The notes under the pieces were generated by a model that made no database searches, was not told the DNA's origin, and saw nothing but the letters and a program-made list of their open reading frames with translations. A stretch of 64,000 bases of DNA from Closterium sp. Naga37s-1 (lineage: Eukaryota; Streptophyta; Zygnematophyceae; Desmidiales; Closteriaceae), in assembly GCA_947471745.1 (NCBI GenBank), contig CANJKZ010000172.1, forward strand, positions 320,001-384,000, in the 5' to 3' direction. Of the stretch, positions 63,991-64,000 are shown in pieces. Each line of letters opens with the position of its first letter. Position 1 is the first letter of the stretch. A program made the position numbers and the translations under genes.

Positions 63991-64000
63991 CATTTGGGTT

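Overview
The window is eukaryotic nuclear DNA, probably from a streptophyte green alga. This is an inference. It rests on a PDS5 cohesin regulator with the plant-type C-terminal Tudor domain, a glycoside hydrolase family 16 (GH16) protein resembling xyloglucan endotransglucosylases (XTH), spliceosomal GT-AG introns, a GC-rich and microsatellite-rich composition, and a plant-like L1-type LINE. I cannot name the species. Closterium or another zygnematophyte would fit.

Layout. Bases 1-11462 hold no gene I can support: anonymous sequence, small tandem duplications, a decayed reverse-transcriptase relic on the minus strand (about 7.35-8.15 kb), a (GTT)n/T39 tract, a (GT)n tract and a CCATG pentanucleotide satellite. 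A four-exon minus-strand gene (11463-20071) encodes a very large low-complexity protein with 198 consecutive Glu, 39 Gln, a poly-Gly tract and one compact Cys/His domain resembling the plant TDBD/NINJA-type domain. A nearly full-length LINE (21868-28250, plus strand) lies between matching 14-bp target-site duplications. Its ORF2 is broken by one stop codon and one frameshift. An 11-exon minus-strand gene (29215-39721, 891 aa) encodes a secreted or membrane-anchored protein: signal sequence, DUF642-like carbohydrate-binding region, acidic/proline linker, a catalytically dead GH16 domain and a second GH16 domain with an intact catalytic motif. A 28-exon minus-strand gene (42239-62739, about 2311 aa) is PDS5. 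All splice phases in the three gene models close exactly, which is strong internal support. The last 1.2 kb is the PDS5 upstream region plus unassigned sequence.

The most unusual signal is not a gene. In the GH16 and PDS5 genes almost every exon-intron boundary is surrounded by partial tandem copies of itself. Exon tails with their donor sites are repeated downstream, and acceptor sites with exon heads are repeated upstream. Many of the exon-tail copies start flush against a short palindrome of the form TTTTGAG-N4-CTCAAAA, where N4 is itself palindromic (GCGC, TCGA, ACGT or AATT). About twenty such palindromes occur between 12.6 and 61.6 kb. They are absent from the LINE and from the non-genic left end. 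I read this as an undescribed palindrome-associated process that multiplies splice junctions. The mechanism is inference.
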